From Mesostigma viride (taxonomy: Eukaryota > Streptophyta > Mesostigmatophyceae > Mesostigmatales > Mesostigmataceae): DNA of 64,000 nucleotides. Under the pieces are notes generated by a model that did not search any database, was not told where the DNA came from, and worked only from the letters and a program-made list of their open reading frames with translations. Positions 43,628-55,836 of the stretch are shown in pieces. Location: NCBI GenBank assembly GCA_009746045.1, contig RPFO01000276.1, positions 2,496,102 through 2,560,101 on the forward strand, given 5' to 3'. Positions within the stretch are counted from its first letter, which is position 1. Every line of letters begins with the position of its first letter. The position numbers and the translations under genes are program-made.

Positions 43628-43644
43628 GACCAATGAGGGGTTAA

Positions 43645-45108
43645 TGGTGCTGGTGATATAGGGCATGCCCTGGTATGTACAGGTCCTCATTGCGGACATG
43701 AGCAGCATATCCTGTGTTGCCAGGCCGCTGGAGGTGGTTGCGACGACAGCAGAAGGCGGTTGCAGATGTCCCGGAAGAGCAGCATAACACCTGTGTCCTC
43801 GAATTCGGCTGCAAGTTTTACAACTGCGGCCGGAATCTCGTCAGAGCCGGTGGCTGCGTCATAACGCAGGCGCTGGACCGCCTCCGTGACCTCGCGAGAG
43901 GTGAAAGGAGGCATGTCAGACGGGTCACCAAGTGGGCCGACCAGCGGGGGGACTATAGGTAGTCCGCCGCTGACCTAGGCGGGGCCGGGGGCCCAGCGGG
44001 GCCGGCGAGGGCGGCCGGGCGGCCGGGCGGCGGCGGCTGGGAGCAGGGGTGGGGGCGGCGCAGCTGTCCCCACGACCTCGGCCGTGGCCGTGGCCCAGGT
44101 ACGAAGCCGCTTGGCTGGGGCGCCGGGGACGTCGTGGCGGTGGGGCCGGCCGAGGCCGTCCGGGTGCCCGAGGCGCTTGTACCAGAACCAGGCCCCCTTG
44201 CCGTCGTGCTTCTGCTGGCAGCTGCGCAGGTCCTTGACCATCTGCTGAGCATCTGCCTTCTCAGCCTGCTCGTAGGCGGCCCTCAGAGCTGCTTGCAGCC
44301 CAGGTTTGGCGATCGGATCTCTGTTGCGGCGGAGCATCTGCCTGGCGGCGACCACTGTCGGTGCGTGACAGTGGACAGCAAGCTGCCGGCGCGGAGGCAA
44401 GGTGGGGAGGGACCGTGCGGGCAGCCAGGCGATACTTGGCGGCGACACCACGGAGGATCACTGAACTGACATCCCCCGGCGGCGGAATGGCGTGTAACTG
44501 CTGTCGGCTGCCCCGGGCGTCGAATACGGCCAGGAAATCATCCCTGTGCGACATAGCGGCCTGCTCTGCTGCTGACATCTTGTCGGCATCCTTCAGCACA
44601 ATCCGGAGCACCTTCAGATCTGGCTGAGGTGCCAGCTGTCGCGACGGTTTCACCCCAGGAAACCGCAATCTGATGCGAGCGAGCACGAGACGATGATCAG
44701 ATTCCACCGTGCTGACAGAATCTTGCAGGACGCGAGCATCGACAACTGAGGGGCGCTGAGCACGACGTACGCAGACATGCATAATCAAGGCACACCACCC
44801 GATCCGACGGCCCAAAAAAGGTGGCCAGCTGCTCAGCGGGGCGTGCGAAAGAAGCATTGCATGCAACCAGCGCAGATTCTGCCAGCAGATTCGCAAATAA
44901 AGGCGTGTTACCGTTGGCTGTCGTGTTGGTTGGGGAATACTGAGCGCCCCCAGTGCCAACTGGCAGCGTGGCGTTGGCGTCGAGCAGCATAACCAGGAAG
45001 TGCCGAGCTGGGATGTTGGCCTCCTCCTCCTTGAGGGCGTCGAAGAAGGCCTCACGTTCCGCCTGAGCTCGACCCGCATGTGGTGCATATCCCACGATAA
45101 CGGTTAGC
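43645..45108 (-). pseudogene. LINE family C ORF2: endonuclease and reverse transcriptase start, decayed
   Basis: Minus-strand coding with several frameshifts. The endonuclease part has LTVIVGYAPHAGRAQAERE, HFLVMLLDANATLP and, in another frame, VESDHRLVLARIRLRF (the SDH catalytic motif of APE-like endonucleases). A linker follows (QQKHDGKGAWFWYKRLGHPD), then the reverse transcriptase N-terminus FTSREVTEAVQRLRYDAATG, SDEIPAAVVKLA. The polymerase core with YxDD is missing: the sequence passes directly to a C-terminal MPYITSTI at 43645, where the TTAA site is. So this copy had lost its catalytic core before or besides the piggyBac-like insertion. Confidence 0.8.
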
Positions 45109-45515
45109 GTGTGGTGTGGCCTTGTACATGCCCGCCTACTACAGGCACTATACCAGCTGAGCCTAGCCTTTTTAGTCATGTACATGTGTGCCTATGATGA
45201 GCCACCCTCCAGATGATGCCTAGCTTTATTTAATTATGCAGTGCCCATGCAGGGGGTCACTCCCTGCTGAGAAGCCATGCCCTAGCTCTTGTATAGCTGT
45301 GCTGATCTTCCCCACCTATGACAGGCTCCCCTTAGCTGGGTGTTGCCTGAAACTCTGGGTGGTGCAGGTGCCCTAGTGCACCTAGAGCAAGTGCTGTTTA
45401 CATTCCCACCCTTGCAGGAAGTAGCTTAGAATGTATGATAGGCCATATGCCCCTTCTCTGGGCTATGTGCTACATGTACTCCCAACGGAGTTATGTTACA
45501 ATTCAATTCAATTCA
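45109..45515 (+). repeat. SINE-like family D copy
   Basis: Full-length-looking D: CTACAGGCACTATACCAGCT, GATGATGCCTAGCTTTATTT, AGAAGCCATGCCCTAGCTCT, GTGCTGTTTACATTCCCACC, hairpin ACTCCCAACGGAGT and a tail of ATTCA repeats. It lies against the endonuclease part of the LINE C copy. Confidence 0.8.
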
Positions 45516-45690
45516 ATGTAACCAGGTAGACAACTCACGTGGCCCCTCGATCCGCAGGGCGCTGCGATCACCTCGGCGCCTGCCAGGCACCTCCTCACGT
45601 GGGCCAGGCCCAGCAATTATGCTAGCTAGACGCCGCAAGGCCCGCATGCACTTTCAAATCTTGAACAGCTCGCTAGTAGACTTTAATCAG
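45516..45690 (+). mobile_element. LINE family C fragment, plus strand
   Basis: ACCAGGTAGACA, CACGTGGCCCC, CTCACGTGGGCCAGGCCCAG and CTAGACGCCGCAAGGCCCGC match the inverse of 41130-41215, here on the plus strand and ending near 45690. Confidence 0.65.
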
Positions 45691-45926
45691 TATTAACCAG
45701 CACCCACGTGACGCGCAGTCACATGTTAAATATCAATTAATTAAGGCTGAGGCGACCGGGCCCATGGATCGAGGTCCGAGGATAATGGCTGGATGGGCAG
45801 CCACAGACGCACGGCCAGCCCAGCTGCCGAATAACGAATTCCAGATCCACTAGGTACCCTTCACCACGGGGTGTGGCAAGGTTGTGTCCTGCATGTCCCC
45901 ATATATCTTTTCATTATTGTCGTTGT
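45691..45926. other. No gene recognised
   Basis: Unassigned, with a short TTAATTAA at 45735. Confidence 0.35.
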
Positions 45927-48035
45927 TAATTAATTAGACTCGTGCTCCCGTTGCTCGGAGTCACGGTGCACCGGAGTGTATGTGCACAACAGGAAGAAAG
46001 GGCAGAGACCCCCTTTCTCCTTCATGCCAGAGGCATGCCACAGCAGCAATCGGACACGATAGTAGGCGATCCGGCAAGTTCTGTGGGTGCAATAAGACCC
46101 ATGTGAGCATATCATAACAAGGAGTGTGGGCAAGTAATCTGATCATAGCCAGGACGTAGCATGGCTGTACAAGGGCTAAGCTAAGGCTATGGGCCTATGG
46201 CTTGTTGTATACCGTGCATATGAGCGCGTGGTGCACGTGACTAGCTAGGTATGGTAGCCAGCTAGGCAAACATTCCCTGGAGGCATGGCTGCCATGGCGG
46301 CAGTGACTACCAATGATTACAAGCTACGGCTCTTCGAGCCCGCACGGGGCGTCCACATCTTGTGGTTGATCATCAGGTCCCCACCCCTCCAGCCAGTACA
46401 CCTTGGGCTTCTGGGGGTCCTGCTTAATTGTGGCGGAGCTACTAGGTATTCAGGCCACAGGTCGCGTCCGGGTGCCGTGCTGCTGTCAGAGCGGGGGTGA
46501 GGTCGTCGTCCAGCGTCCCCGGTGAGGTCGTGCAACCTCTTGCGACGGCCGACGAGAGAGGAACCGCTGCTTGTCCTCAGGGGAGGGATCGAAGGTGAGC
46601 AGGACTGGTGAGTGGTGGGGGAGGGCTAGTCCGCCTTGTCCCGTGAGTGGGGAAGGCGGTGGCATGCACCCGCGCGCAGTTCTACCTCACCTACCAGGCT
46701 CATGAGGGTATGAAGCTGGTCCTTGAGGTCGTCGGCAAGGGTGACCAGTTGACGTCTCGATCACCTGGCTTCTGCAGGGGAAAGCGACACAGCACCACTC
46801 GGCCGATTCGCGGCGAGCGCGGTCGGTGGCCTCCTGTTGTTTTTCCTGGCGAAGGTCCTCAACAGCTCCTGGAGTTTCGTAGCGATGGCGTCTGTGGTCG
46901 AGGCGGTTGCTGACCGCAGCAGGTCCGAGTAGGAGTGCGGCAAGAGGCTATCATCATCCGAGCCGGCCGGGTGGGCTGGGCTGCGATGTCGATGGTGGCC
47001 GTCTGCGCTGCAGTCGCCGGGAACTGCCGGCGGCCAGGGCGTCCGGGTTTGGGCGGTGATGGATTCTAGCTTTTTAACGAGCAGGCCGCACTTGCCTTCC
47101 ATAGATGTGGTGCACCTGATCTAGGCGAGAGAGAAGTGCAGCATGCGCCTCAGATCCCTGCGCCGCGGTGTGCAGCGTGAGCTGAGGTTGGAGCTTGTGT
47201 GTGGGCGACCTTAGCTTACACACTGGAGACCCGGGCCTCCACTGACGTACCGCCGTTGAGTGTCGTGTTCTGAGCGAGGTCAGCTTCGATCTCGGCCAGC
47301 GGCCAGGTCACGTGCAGTCCTCCATGCAGCACAGTCTGCTCGGATGTCATCCTTGCAGTCTGAGGGAGGTCGGAGCCGATGTGGCTGCCGGCTGCGCAGC
47401 CGGGCCGGGCTGCCGGCCAGGGTTGCAGAGCTCAGTTATATAGCGACGAGGTCGCGTTCTGGAAGAAGCTGAAAAGGATAGCGAGGTGATGGTTGAATTC
47501 TGGCAGGGCGCTCGAGGAACTCCTCCACGTTGTCGGCGGGGATGGGCCCGTTGGGCCCACGGAGCTTGTGTTCCCGAGTGCGAAGGACTGGACTCATCTC
47601 GGCGCATTGTGCGTCGGTCAGTTTCAGCCAGCCTAGCTCTGAAAGAAAAGCATTCGTGTGCTAGGTAATGTCGCCATTTGTTTTTGCCGTAGCAGGGTTT
47701 CTTGGGCCGCTCTGGCGAGGCGCTTTGCGATGGATTTGCTGGCGATGGGTTTGCGCAGGCCTAGTAGACGGCTGGGCAAGGACGATGGCGAGTGGGTTCA
47801 ACCCATGGGCTGGGAGCCGGAAAGCTCCTTTTCCAAACCTCGTTTTGCTTTCGGAGTCGTCATAGCTGCTTGTCAAGCCACTGCGTAGCTTTTTCGATGC
47901 TGCGTTTCAGCCGTTAGCGATTATACTGGCGAGTGCGTCTTTAAAAGACGCATCGAATGCAAGTATAATCTGACTGAATTTGGGGCTCAGACACAAAAGA
48001 CCTGAGCTCCGCCGACAGCCAATGATAGCTGATCA
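45927..48035 (-). mobile_element. Degenerate ORF1-carrying LINE derivative, second family
   Basis: Minus strand, same layout as 8401-10363. The 5' leader (47940-48030) has a TGCGTCTTTAAAAGACGCA stem-loop and GTCGGCGGAGCTCAG, both similar to the leader at 10230-10340. Broken ORF1-like coding follows between about 47880 and 46280 in several frames, its end (KPKVYWLEGWG) parallel to KPVYWRGAV of the first element. The 3' end at 45927-46170 is the repeat into which the virus-like element inserted elsewhere. No reverse transcriptase. Many stops, so inactive. No flanking duplication found. Confidence 0.6.
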
Positions 48036-48054
48036 CGTCATTTGCCAGTCACAT

Positions 48055-49242
48055 GGCAGCGCGCTTTACCGCACTTAAAAAGGGTTCGAGCCTGGCTTGG
48101 ACATCCTTAACGATCGTGAATACGGCGGCGGTGGCCCTGGTTAGGTACCGCCCGCCCGTATACCTGATTTATGGGGATCATACTGCACCCTCATCGAGCA
48201 CTCCCCACCTGACATTCAGACCTGTACGGGAGGCGCGGGCGGTGGGGTTGGAGATTAGTGTCAAAACCGAGGCGATGGCGATTGGCGGTACCAGTTGGCC
48301 GCCACGGCCGCTGCTGCAAGACAGGACGGAGATCCCGTTCCGTGAGCGCTTCAAGCTGCTGGGGAGCATGCATGCTCCCTGACGCCGCCGACGATGTGGA
48401 AACCCGCATCGGCCTGGCCTGTGCACATGGGCCCGGCTCCGCTCGCTCAACCCCTACTGGCATGCTCGAAGGACCTCCAGGGGCGAGGACGGCAAGCGTC
48501 GGAGTGGACTCTTCAAGGTGCTGGTCCTCTTGGTGCTCACGTATGGCGCCGAGGCGCATGGACGCTCACGGACCTGGGCTGGTCGTCTCCTCTTTGCCGG
48601 CCATCTTGCCCGCACAGACCAGGTGAATACCGATGTGGGCCCTGCGGGCGGGCTTAGGACTGGCGCCGCAGACCAGGTAGCCGGACACCTCCTCCTATGG
48701 CAGGGTCCCTTTGTCCCATGTCGCAAACCACGTACTGGCAAACTTGCGCGCGCCCCGCACCGACGCGGCGCGACCCGGACCTACGTCGTAGTGACACAAT
48801 TGCTTGAGGATGCAGGGCTTCTGGGATTATCTGTACTTCCACGGCGTTGGATCGCCATGTGCGTCCGGACATAGTTGTCTCACTTCATCTATAGGTACTC
48901 CGCGCCCGCATGATAGACAAGGAGAAATGGGCTGCCGTCAGTGATAATCACCTTCCTGGGGGGCATGCTCCTGTTTTCTCCCCACGAGCCCCGCGGCCCA
49001 TTGGTAGAATGCAGGGTAGAAGTCCTCAGCTGGAGGTTATTGCCCCTGAGGATAGCCGCTAAACCACCGCCTCGTCTACCATTTCAGTAGATCTAGGACA
49101 GCTCAGATGAGGATTGTATCCCCCTCTAGTGACTGTATGAAGTGAGTGACTATATGGTTGGGGCATGATGCATGCAGACGATATTTGTAACTTTCGTGTA
49201 AATATTTTTCTAATGAGATTAGCACAATAGTACTCCGTGGCT
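48055..49242 (+). mobile_element. LINE family B ORF2 C-terminal part, decayed
   Basis: Plus strand. Frames at 48190-48380 read HLTFRPVREARAVGLEISVK and PFRERFKLLGS, parallel to family A at 39.9 kb. Further on come LLFAGHLARTDQVNTDVGP, a QLLEDAGLLGLSVL segment and ARMIDKEKWAAV, with frameshifts between them. The 3' UTR follows and is interrupted at 49242. Confidence 0.8.
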
Positions 49243-49363
49243 AGATAGAGTTAGGATAGTTCGATCACGCGGCTTCCTCCACCCCATCCATCATGAAATA
49301 TGTGCTACATGACCTCCCCACGGAGGCATGTTATAATTTAATTTAATTTAATTTAATTTAATT
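49243..49363 (+). mobile_element. LINE family A tail inserted in LINE B 3' UTR
   Basis: 121 bases with an 11-base duplication TACTCCGTGGC (49232-49242, 49364-49374). It consists only of the family A 3' UTR, hairpin CTCCCCACGGAG and six TTTAA units. Confidence 0.92.
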
Positions 49364-49552
<189 letters not shown>

Positions 49553-50345
49553 ACCCGGCTGAACGGCGCGATATTTACAGGATCGGAGTTCGACAGCTCC
49601 TGAATGTAGGGTTTTCCACGCATAGATCGTTAGAGTCTTTGTATACAAGGGCATTCCCTGTAATACGGATGAGATTAGGCAGCGTGGGATAGCATTTGTT
49701 GGACATCTTGCTAGAACCAGTCCTGAAGGTAGACACCGCCTTTGGTTTGGCCTGCCCCCTGCGGCTTGGCCAGCCAGGGCGGCATATCCTGACCTGGCCT
49801 GGCCCCAAGTGCTTAAGGACATTCCTAGAAAGATTGGTAAACCTGCCATGAACTATCAAGGAGACAACCAGCATACTATATTCTGATCAGGCACTCCGCA
49901 AAGGTGAAAACCATCTGCGTTCAGTGCCGGGCCGCGGAAAACGCGGAAAAACGTGATCTGCAAATGAATCCGACCGGAATCGAACTGGGGACCTAGATCT
50001 ACTATATATATGAACTACACTCAGCATGCAGCTGCTGGTCGACCTAGTGGTCCCAGCCCAGTTTAAATGTACCGCATTTCCTCCCTCTCTCTTGCTTGGA
50101 CTGCCATGCAGGACAAGATCGAAGAGGTGGCAGACCATTGTCCAGGCCCGCACACCCGCCCTTGTGGGCAAGCCCCCGCCCCCCCCAGGAGGAGGGCGCT
50201 TTGCTGAGTAGAGTAGCTAGGATTTTTGTGGATTAATTAGTTTGGAGTTGGCTTAGTTAGGTTTCGCGGATTCGCCCACCCCCATCCACCAGCAAGGGAC
50301 TACGTGCTACATGATCTCCCAACGGAGTCATGTTATAATTTAATT
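49553..50345 (+). mobile_element. LINE family A 3' part with SINE insertion
   Basis: Plus-strand ORF2 C-terminal sequence, decayed (equivalents of LNVGFS, IRQRRIAFVGHLART, ILTWPGPK), interrupted at about 49860-50000 by a repeat E end (ATCAAGGAGACAACCAGC) and a 5'-truncated minus-strand SINE (49882-49995). The SINE has possible ACTATAT duplications at 49875 and 50001. The LINE resumes to its hairpin CTCCCAACGGAG and AT tail near 50345. Confidence 0.8.
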
Positions 50346-50575
50346 TTATTTTATTCTTTTAGGTACCCAACGAGGTTGGCAATTGTTGTAAAGATCAGAA
50401 GGTCATAGCAAAGAGCCAACCATGCTTAGCTGTGCATTTCTGCATATCATCTGCAGAGGCAGCACTCGGGCGCATGTGGGGAATCGCTTGACTGAGCAAC
50501 ATGTGCATCGCAGCACTTCATTAAAAAATGTTCATCGGAAATGCGCATGCATGGGATGGACATCTGTCTGTTGCA
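50346..50575. other. 3' flank of cyclophilin gene
   Basis: No gene; likely 3' UTR and terminator of the minus-strand cyclophilin gene. Confidence 0.4.
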
Positions 50576-53500
50576 TCACGCCAGCTGTCCAGAATCCGTG
50601 ATCCAAGCGTCTTCCTCGATACCTGCTGTATTTTGGGGCTTTCCCTTGGCAAGGGCATTGATCTTGTACGCGACATCCATACCAGACACCAGCTCCCCAA
50701 AGATGGTGTAGTGGCCGTCCAGGTGGGGGGCAGGTGCCACCACGATGCTGAAATGTGCACCATTTGTGTTGGGGCCGATGTTGGCCTGCACAGGGTGGGC
50801 AAGGAGCAAAGGGCAGCGGAGAACAAATCAGATCAGCCAGCAACCAAGGTAGGCTCTTGCAGGGACTAATCCTGGGCAATCCCACATGGTTCCACTTGCA
50901 ATCAGCGTTTACCAATGTAGGGAGAGAAAGGTGTGAAAAGAGTAGCAACTCGTGACACCCAGCACGGCAGCCCCGAGACCTGAGACGACGGCATGGCGCT
51001 TTGGGGGGGCAACTTGCGAAGATAGCAAGGCCAGCATTACAAGGTGTGAAGGAAGCGGTTCAGAAGCAACTACAGCTCTATCAGACCATCAGGGCATCAG
51101 ACAACGACAGGTCATCTTATTTGTGCAGGTGAGGCGAACAGCAAATAGTAAATTAAATGCTGCTGGCTGGTGAGCAAAAAAACATGAAAATGCAGCATAG
51201 CTCCAGCGGGTTCGGACTCGGACCTCTGGCGGGTTTTGAATTAGGACTTTTGGAGGTCCCATGTCTAAAACCCTACTGATGGCAACACCAGTGGGAAGAA
51301 ATTGCCCACCTACGTCCTAAGCTGCTAGAGCGGTAAAGCCCATCTAGCCGCAAAGGCAGGGTGGCAAATGTGCCGCTAAGCAATTCCCTGACTCAACAAG
51401 CTTTTCCTTTTCCTTTTCTCCTCCATCACTTTTGTAGATAAAGACAGAATCATGGCCACAGGCCGCGATAATCATGTGGGCATCTTGTCAATCTTTTAAG
51501 CCATGCAGTGAACACATGGAGGTCCGAACCCCCGGGTTTATGAGTGTCTCATGTTACACAGGTAATGCACGAGCGTCCGGTTCACTCGGCACCCACATGT
51601 CCTGCCATGCACCTCCATCGTGACAGCTGCCAGAGATCAACAATGCTCGCCACAAATGAAATCGCACTCTGATCCCTTGAGTATAGAAAGCTTGCCTCGC
51701 TTTTGAAACAAAAACAGCTTCCCCGCCACCTGGCGCCATTAACTACATGGAAGCACCCCCACCAGTCTCCTGTAATGATGTCCGCCCCCCCCCCCCCCCC
51801 CAGCCTCCCTCGCAGCAACCCACCATAAAGACGACAAAATAAAGAGGAGACCCACAGCCACTCACGTTGACTGTCAACAAGAGAAAGAGTGCAACCCACC
51901 ACAGATAAACAAGGCCGTAGGCAACATGCCACAGAGCACATGGTTAATACATTGCTTATAAACAGAGGGCAACCCACCATGGAGAGCAAGCCGGGCCGAT
52001 CATGCTTCAGCTTCAGCCCGCCTGGGTCATCGTCAAACGCTTTCCCGTATATGCTCCCCGTGGGTGCCCCCGTCTGGTCGATAAACCGGTCGATTATACG
52101 GTAGAACCGCGCGCCCTTGAAGTGGTAGGGCTTGCCCTCGCCCTCGGTGCCAGGTGGCGCGATTCCCTTCTCCCCCGTGCACAGCGCGCGGAAGTTCTCA
52201 GCGGCCAACGGTGACTCCTGCGTGAACAGCACAAACTCCATGCGCCCGATGGGCTGCCCCTTGATGGACACGTCCAGGTACACGCGGGGCGCGCCGGGCC
52301 GGTGCAGCCTCGCGTCGTGTTCCGACTCAAATGCTGCCACACGCGCACGAGAGGCCTCCACCTGGGCGGCCGTCACCACCACCCCGGAGGACCAGTGGAC
52401 ACCTGGCCCGCGCCCGTGCACCTGCGGGGCCATGGGCTCCAGCACGTTGGCGTGCTTCAGCCAGCACTCGCCGAACCTGTAGGGGGACAGGGGGCAGTGG
52501 GGGGTAGTGATGGGTAGTGAGGGGCAGTGGGGGGCAATGAGGGGCAGTGGGGGCCAGTCACTGGGGCACACAAGCAGTGACAGCGCAACTCATGTGGCGG
52601 CCGGCTAGGAAACCAAATAAACCATTTTCAAGCTGGCATGCGCAGGGGACGGACTCAAGTGGGCAGGGAGTGAGTGGGGGGGGGGGGCACCAGGGGGAAG
52701 GACAAGGGCTGCAGCGCCTTACGTGAATGCGACGGCAAGTATCAGGTATGTTCCGTCCCGAATTTGAACCAATTGGGGACAGTTAAGCAAAGAGTTTGTG
52801 GCCAACACAAGAGAGAATTCACAACAGACATTTCCGTGCAAGCCAGGGGCAGCGTGATGGAAACTTCTCCTCGCATGCCCTCGATAACAATGCCTTTGAC
52901 CTTGATAACAATGCCTCTTGATATATTAGCTAATCCCGCATGACCAGACGCCAAGCGAGGCGTGGGAAGAATGAGGTGACAAGTGACAGAGATGGCTCGC
53001 GGATCCCAAAATGCAACAGGGGGTCTTCCTAGCGCCCTCCTTGCATGCTAATCGCTTACTTGTTGCTCCCACAGCCTTCTGCGCCCGCGCACCAGACCCA
53101 CACGTTGCACCGTTTGTGGGGAACGCGATCGGCCGTGTTGGTCTGGCGGCACGCCTCACAACATTCCGAGGCGGTTTGTTTGATGTTGCCGGAGCCCCAC
53201 TCCACGACGAACTCCCCCCAATATTCCGCGTTCTCCTCAGTATGGCATGAACTATCCAGCTGGTCTAACAGAGCGTCCTTTTTGGCAGGCTCCGGGTTGC
53301 TCTGTGAATGGGTCGAAGATACGACCGTTAGCGTGTCCGTGGAACCGCCGACATCGTTGGCCGCATTGGCCACTTGGGACGAAGCCATGGAAGCAGCGAC
53401 TGCCGCAGCGATCCCAGCAGCAGATTCCGTGCGTTGCGCATGAATGTCTTGTGCATGGGTATGTTGATTGTGGTACGTCGTCCATTGCTGCACGCGGGCC

Positions 53501-53607
53501 TTTGCATCAGAAAGCCCGGACAAGTGTTCTAAAAGATAATACGTGATGCAGAATGAGGCTGCGCAAGTTAGCAGGACAACCGCCTGCTGTGTTCTGCCTG
53601 CTGCCAT
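50576..53607 (-). CDS. Membrane-anchored cyclophilin (peptidyl-prolyl isomerase)
   Basis: Exons on the minus strand: 53607-53060, 52476-51978, 50785-50576; GT-AG introns of 583 and 1192 bases; phases join to give 418 residues. An in-frame ATG at 53655 would add 16. A hydrophobic segment at 8-26 is a probable signal anchor. A linker rich in Ala/Ser/His follows, then a Cys-rich Apple/PAN-like part at about 119-190 (SECCEACRQT, CNVWVWCAGAEGCG, FGECWLKH). The cyclophilin domain spans about 245-385: YLDVSIKGQPIGRMEFVLF, ENFRALCTGEKG, FYRIIDRFIDQ with the active-site Arg, GPNTNGAHFSI and PHLDGHYTIFG. Catalytic Arg, Phe, Gln and His positions are kept; the usual Trp is Leu. It should fold or isomerise prolines in the secretory pathway, likely lumenally. 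Confidence 0.92.
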
Positions 53608-53907
53608 TGGACTTTCAAGAACATGGGCTACAACAAGCAGAGTATATCTTGACAAATGCTAGGTCGCCGAATTTGCCTTGGGATGCCAACACTTTGCCAA
53701 CCATGGCAGACTCACTGGAGACCTGGAAGAATGGACTTAAAATTGCATTGCCACCATGTCAATATTCCAGTACAACAGGCGAGAATTCGGGAATGCACGC
53801 CTGACCAATTTACGCGGATTAATCTTCTGTGTGCAGGGAAATTTGTCAATATTGGCTGGCCACTGGCCAGGCAAAGAGCTCTTATATAAATAATAGAGCT
53901 TTTTATA
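53608..53907. promoter_or_regulatory. 5' flank of cyclophilin, shared divergent region
   Basis: Left remainder of the intergenic region between the cyclophilin gene and the plus-strand gene at 57669. No motif assigned. Confidence 0.4.
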
Positions 53908-55618
53908 CAGATCTGTAAAGTTGGGGCCCGAAAAATACACATGGCTAGCCGTATATACAGATCTGTTTTTTTCTTACAGATCTGTACGTAAACTCAGACG
54001 TAATGCCCTTACGTCTTCGAGACTCGTCCCGGGCCATGCATCATGCGGGCGGTGCGGCTAGTGGTTACCTGAAAATTAGCTAAAATCAGTCAGCCATGGT
54101 TAAGTAAGCTAATGGAATTTGAAGGCACGGTAAAACCAGTCCTGAAAAGCTATCAGCCCAGTTCTCTCGCGTGTAGATTGTTTGCTTTCTCGACATTTTG
54201 TTCGGACGCGTAGTGCATTATCACGCGGGGAAGCCGCATAACGATTGGTAGGCAACGATGTCGACGTACGTGAAGCCTCTGCTCCATGACGGGAAGGCAT
54301 CTGGCGTTGCTGCAACTGGAATCAGGCCAGTGCCATGTTCGGCACCGTGCACGTGGAAATAAGGCGCCGTCACGTTAGATAGCACTGCTGAGGACGAGCT
54401 GCGCCTGCCTGCCCATATTTACCGAGGTTGTCTCGCATCGCACTGCATTATGGCCAGACTTTGCTGCCTTTATGCCCGACAGACTGGTTCACGAACCGTT
54501 TTAATTTGCTGCGTGCGTGGCACCTGCCCTTCCATGGCAATGTTTGCAATTTCGCACTTTTTTCGTTGTGATTGTTGGCACATACTACATAGCCATGCAC
54601 ATGTCATACTGCATGAAGGTCGCAAAGTTAGGTATAGTTTCTGTTTGTAAATCCTGACGCTCTTGCTTCAAACACGGTTCCTTGCAATGAAGGCCCTTGC
54701 CGAAGCTCGTTGCTTGCCAAAGCCTTCTTGTGTCGAAGAACAGCGGTTCTCAGTGGGCACATGAAAGAGACGTTGCGAGGCATTGTAAGATTTCCAACCA
54801 CACGCTTGTCCTGTAACCATGCAATTCATTCCATTTGCGTTATGAAGCTGGCAGCTTGTGAGCCTGCAACCAGTAATTGCAGTTTGGCAAATGTTACAAG
54901 AAGTAGGCTCCTTGAATTTAGTCCTCTTTCTCGCTTATTTTTGCTGATGCTATAGGCAACATTGGACTTTACACTAACTTGAGTCCCACCCGCATCCAGC
55001 CCCCCCAATCATCCATCCAGTCCGTCCCTACCCACCCAATTATACCACCGTCTTCCCGCCCACTCTTGAACTAATCAGCTCAACCCCCCAGCCCAAGATA
55101 CAGGCAAATGCCCATGTAGCCACCCATGTGCGCGTGCAAAGAGACACTCAACTAGCTAGGCTGCATATACGTGCCATGGGGGCATAACAGGTGCATGGGC
55201 GCAGGTGCACATGCAGGCCCGCAGGCATGCACACAAGCAGGCAGGCAGGCAGGTTGACAGATGGGTGGGCAGATAGGCGGGTGGCAGACATGCAGGCGGG
55301 CAGGCGGGAGGATGGGCAGAACGTTGGGTGGACAGGCGAGTAAGAAGGTCGTTGGGTCCAAGCAACCAGTTTATTGGTGATGGATTAATGTGTGTGGCGC
55401 ATGTGTGCAAGTCTGCCTGTGTTTGTGTGCATGTGCACGTGTGCTCGTGGGTGTGTGCACATTTGTGTGCATGTGTGTGTTAGTGTGTGCGCATGTGTTA
55501 GCGTGCATGTGCGCACGTGGGTGTGTGCATGCGTGTGATATTGTGTGCATACATGTGTATGTCACACTGTGCATGTATGTATGTGTGCATGTGTGCATGT
55601 ATGCATGTATGCATGTAT

Positions 55619-55656
55619 GCTCCCGATTTCTGGCCTGCGCTGGTTGTCTCCTTGAT
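55619..55656 (-). repeat. Repeat E fragment inside microsatellite
   Basis: GCTCCCGATTTCTGGCCTGC then GCTGGTTGTCTCCTTGATG, lying between a GTAT/GCAT-rich and a GTGC-rich tandem stretch. Confidence 0.85.
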
Positions 55657-55668
55657 GTGTGCATGCGT

Positions 55669-55836
<168 letters not shown>

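Larger units (their letters stand above)
41265..43640. mobile_element. Non-autonomous piggyBac-like element with TTAA duplication
   Basis: 2376 bases flanked by TTAA (41261-41264, 43641-43644). Perfect 13-base terminal inverted repeats CCCCTCATTGGTC (41265-41277 and 43628-43640). Next to them, both ends carry GCCGA..TCGGC hairpins. Starting with CCC and using TTAA fits the piggyBac superfamily. No transposase is present. It carries a direct duplication with two SINE copies. It sits inside a LINE C ORF2 reading frame. Confidence 0.83.
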
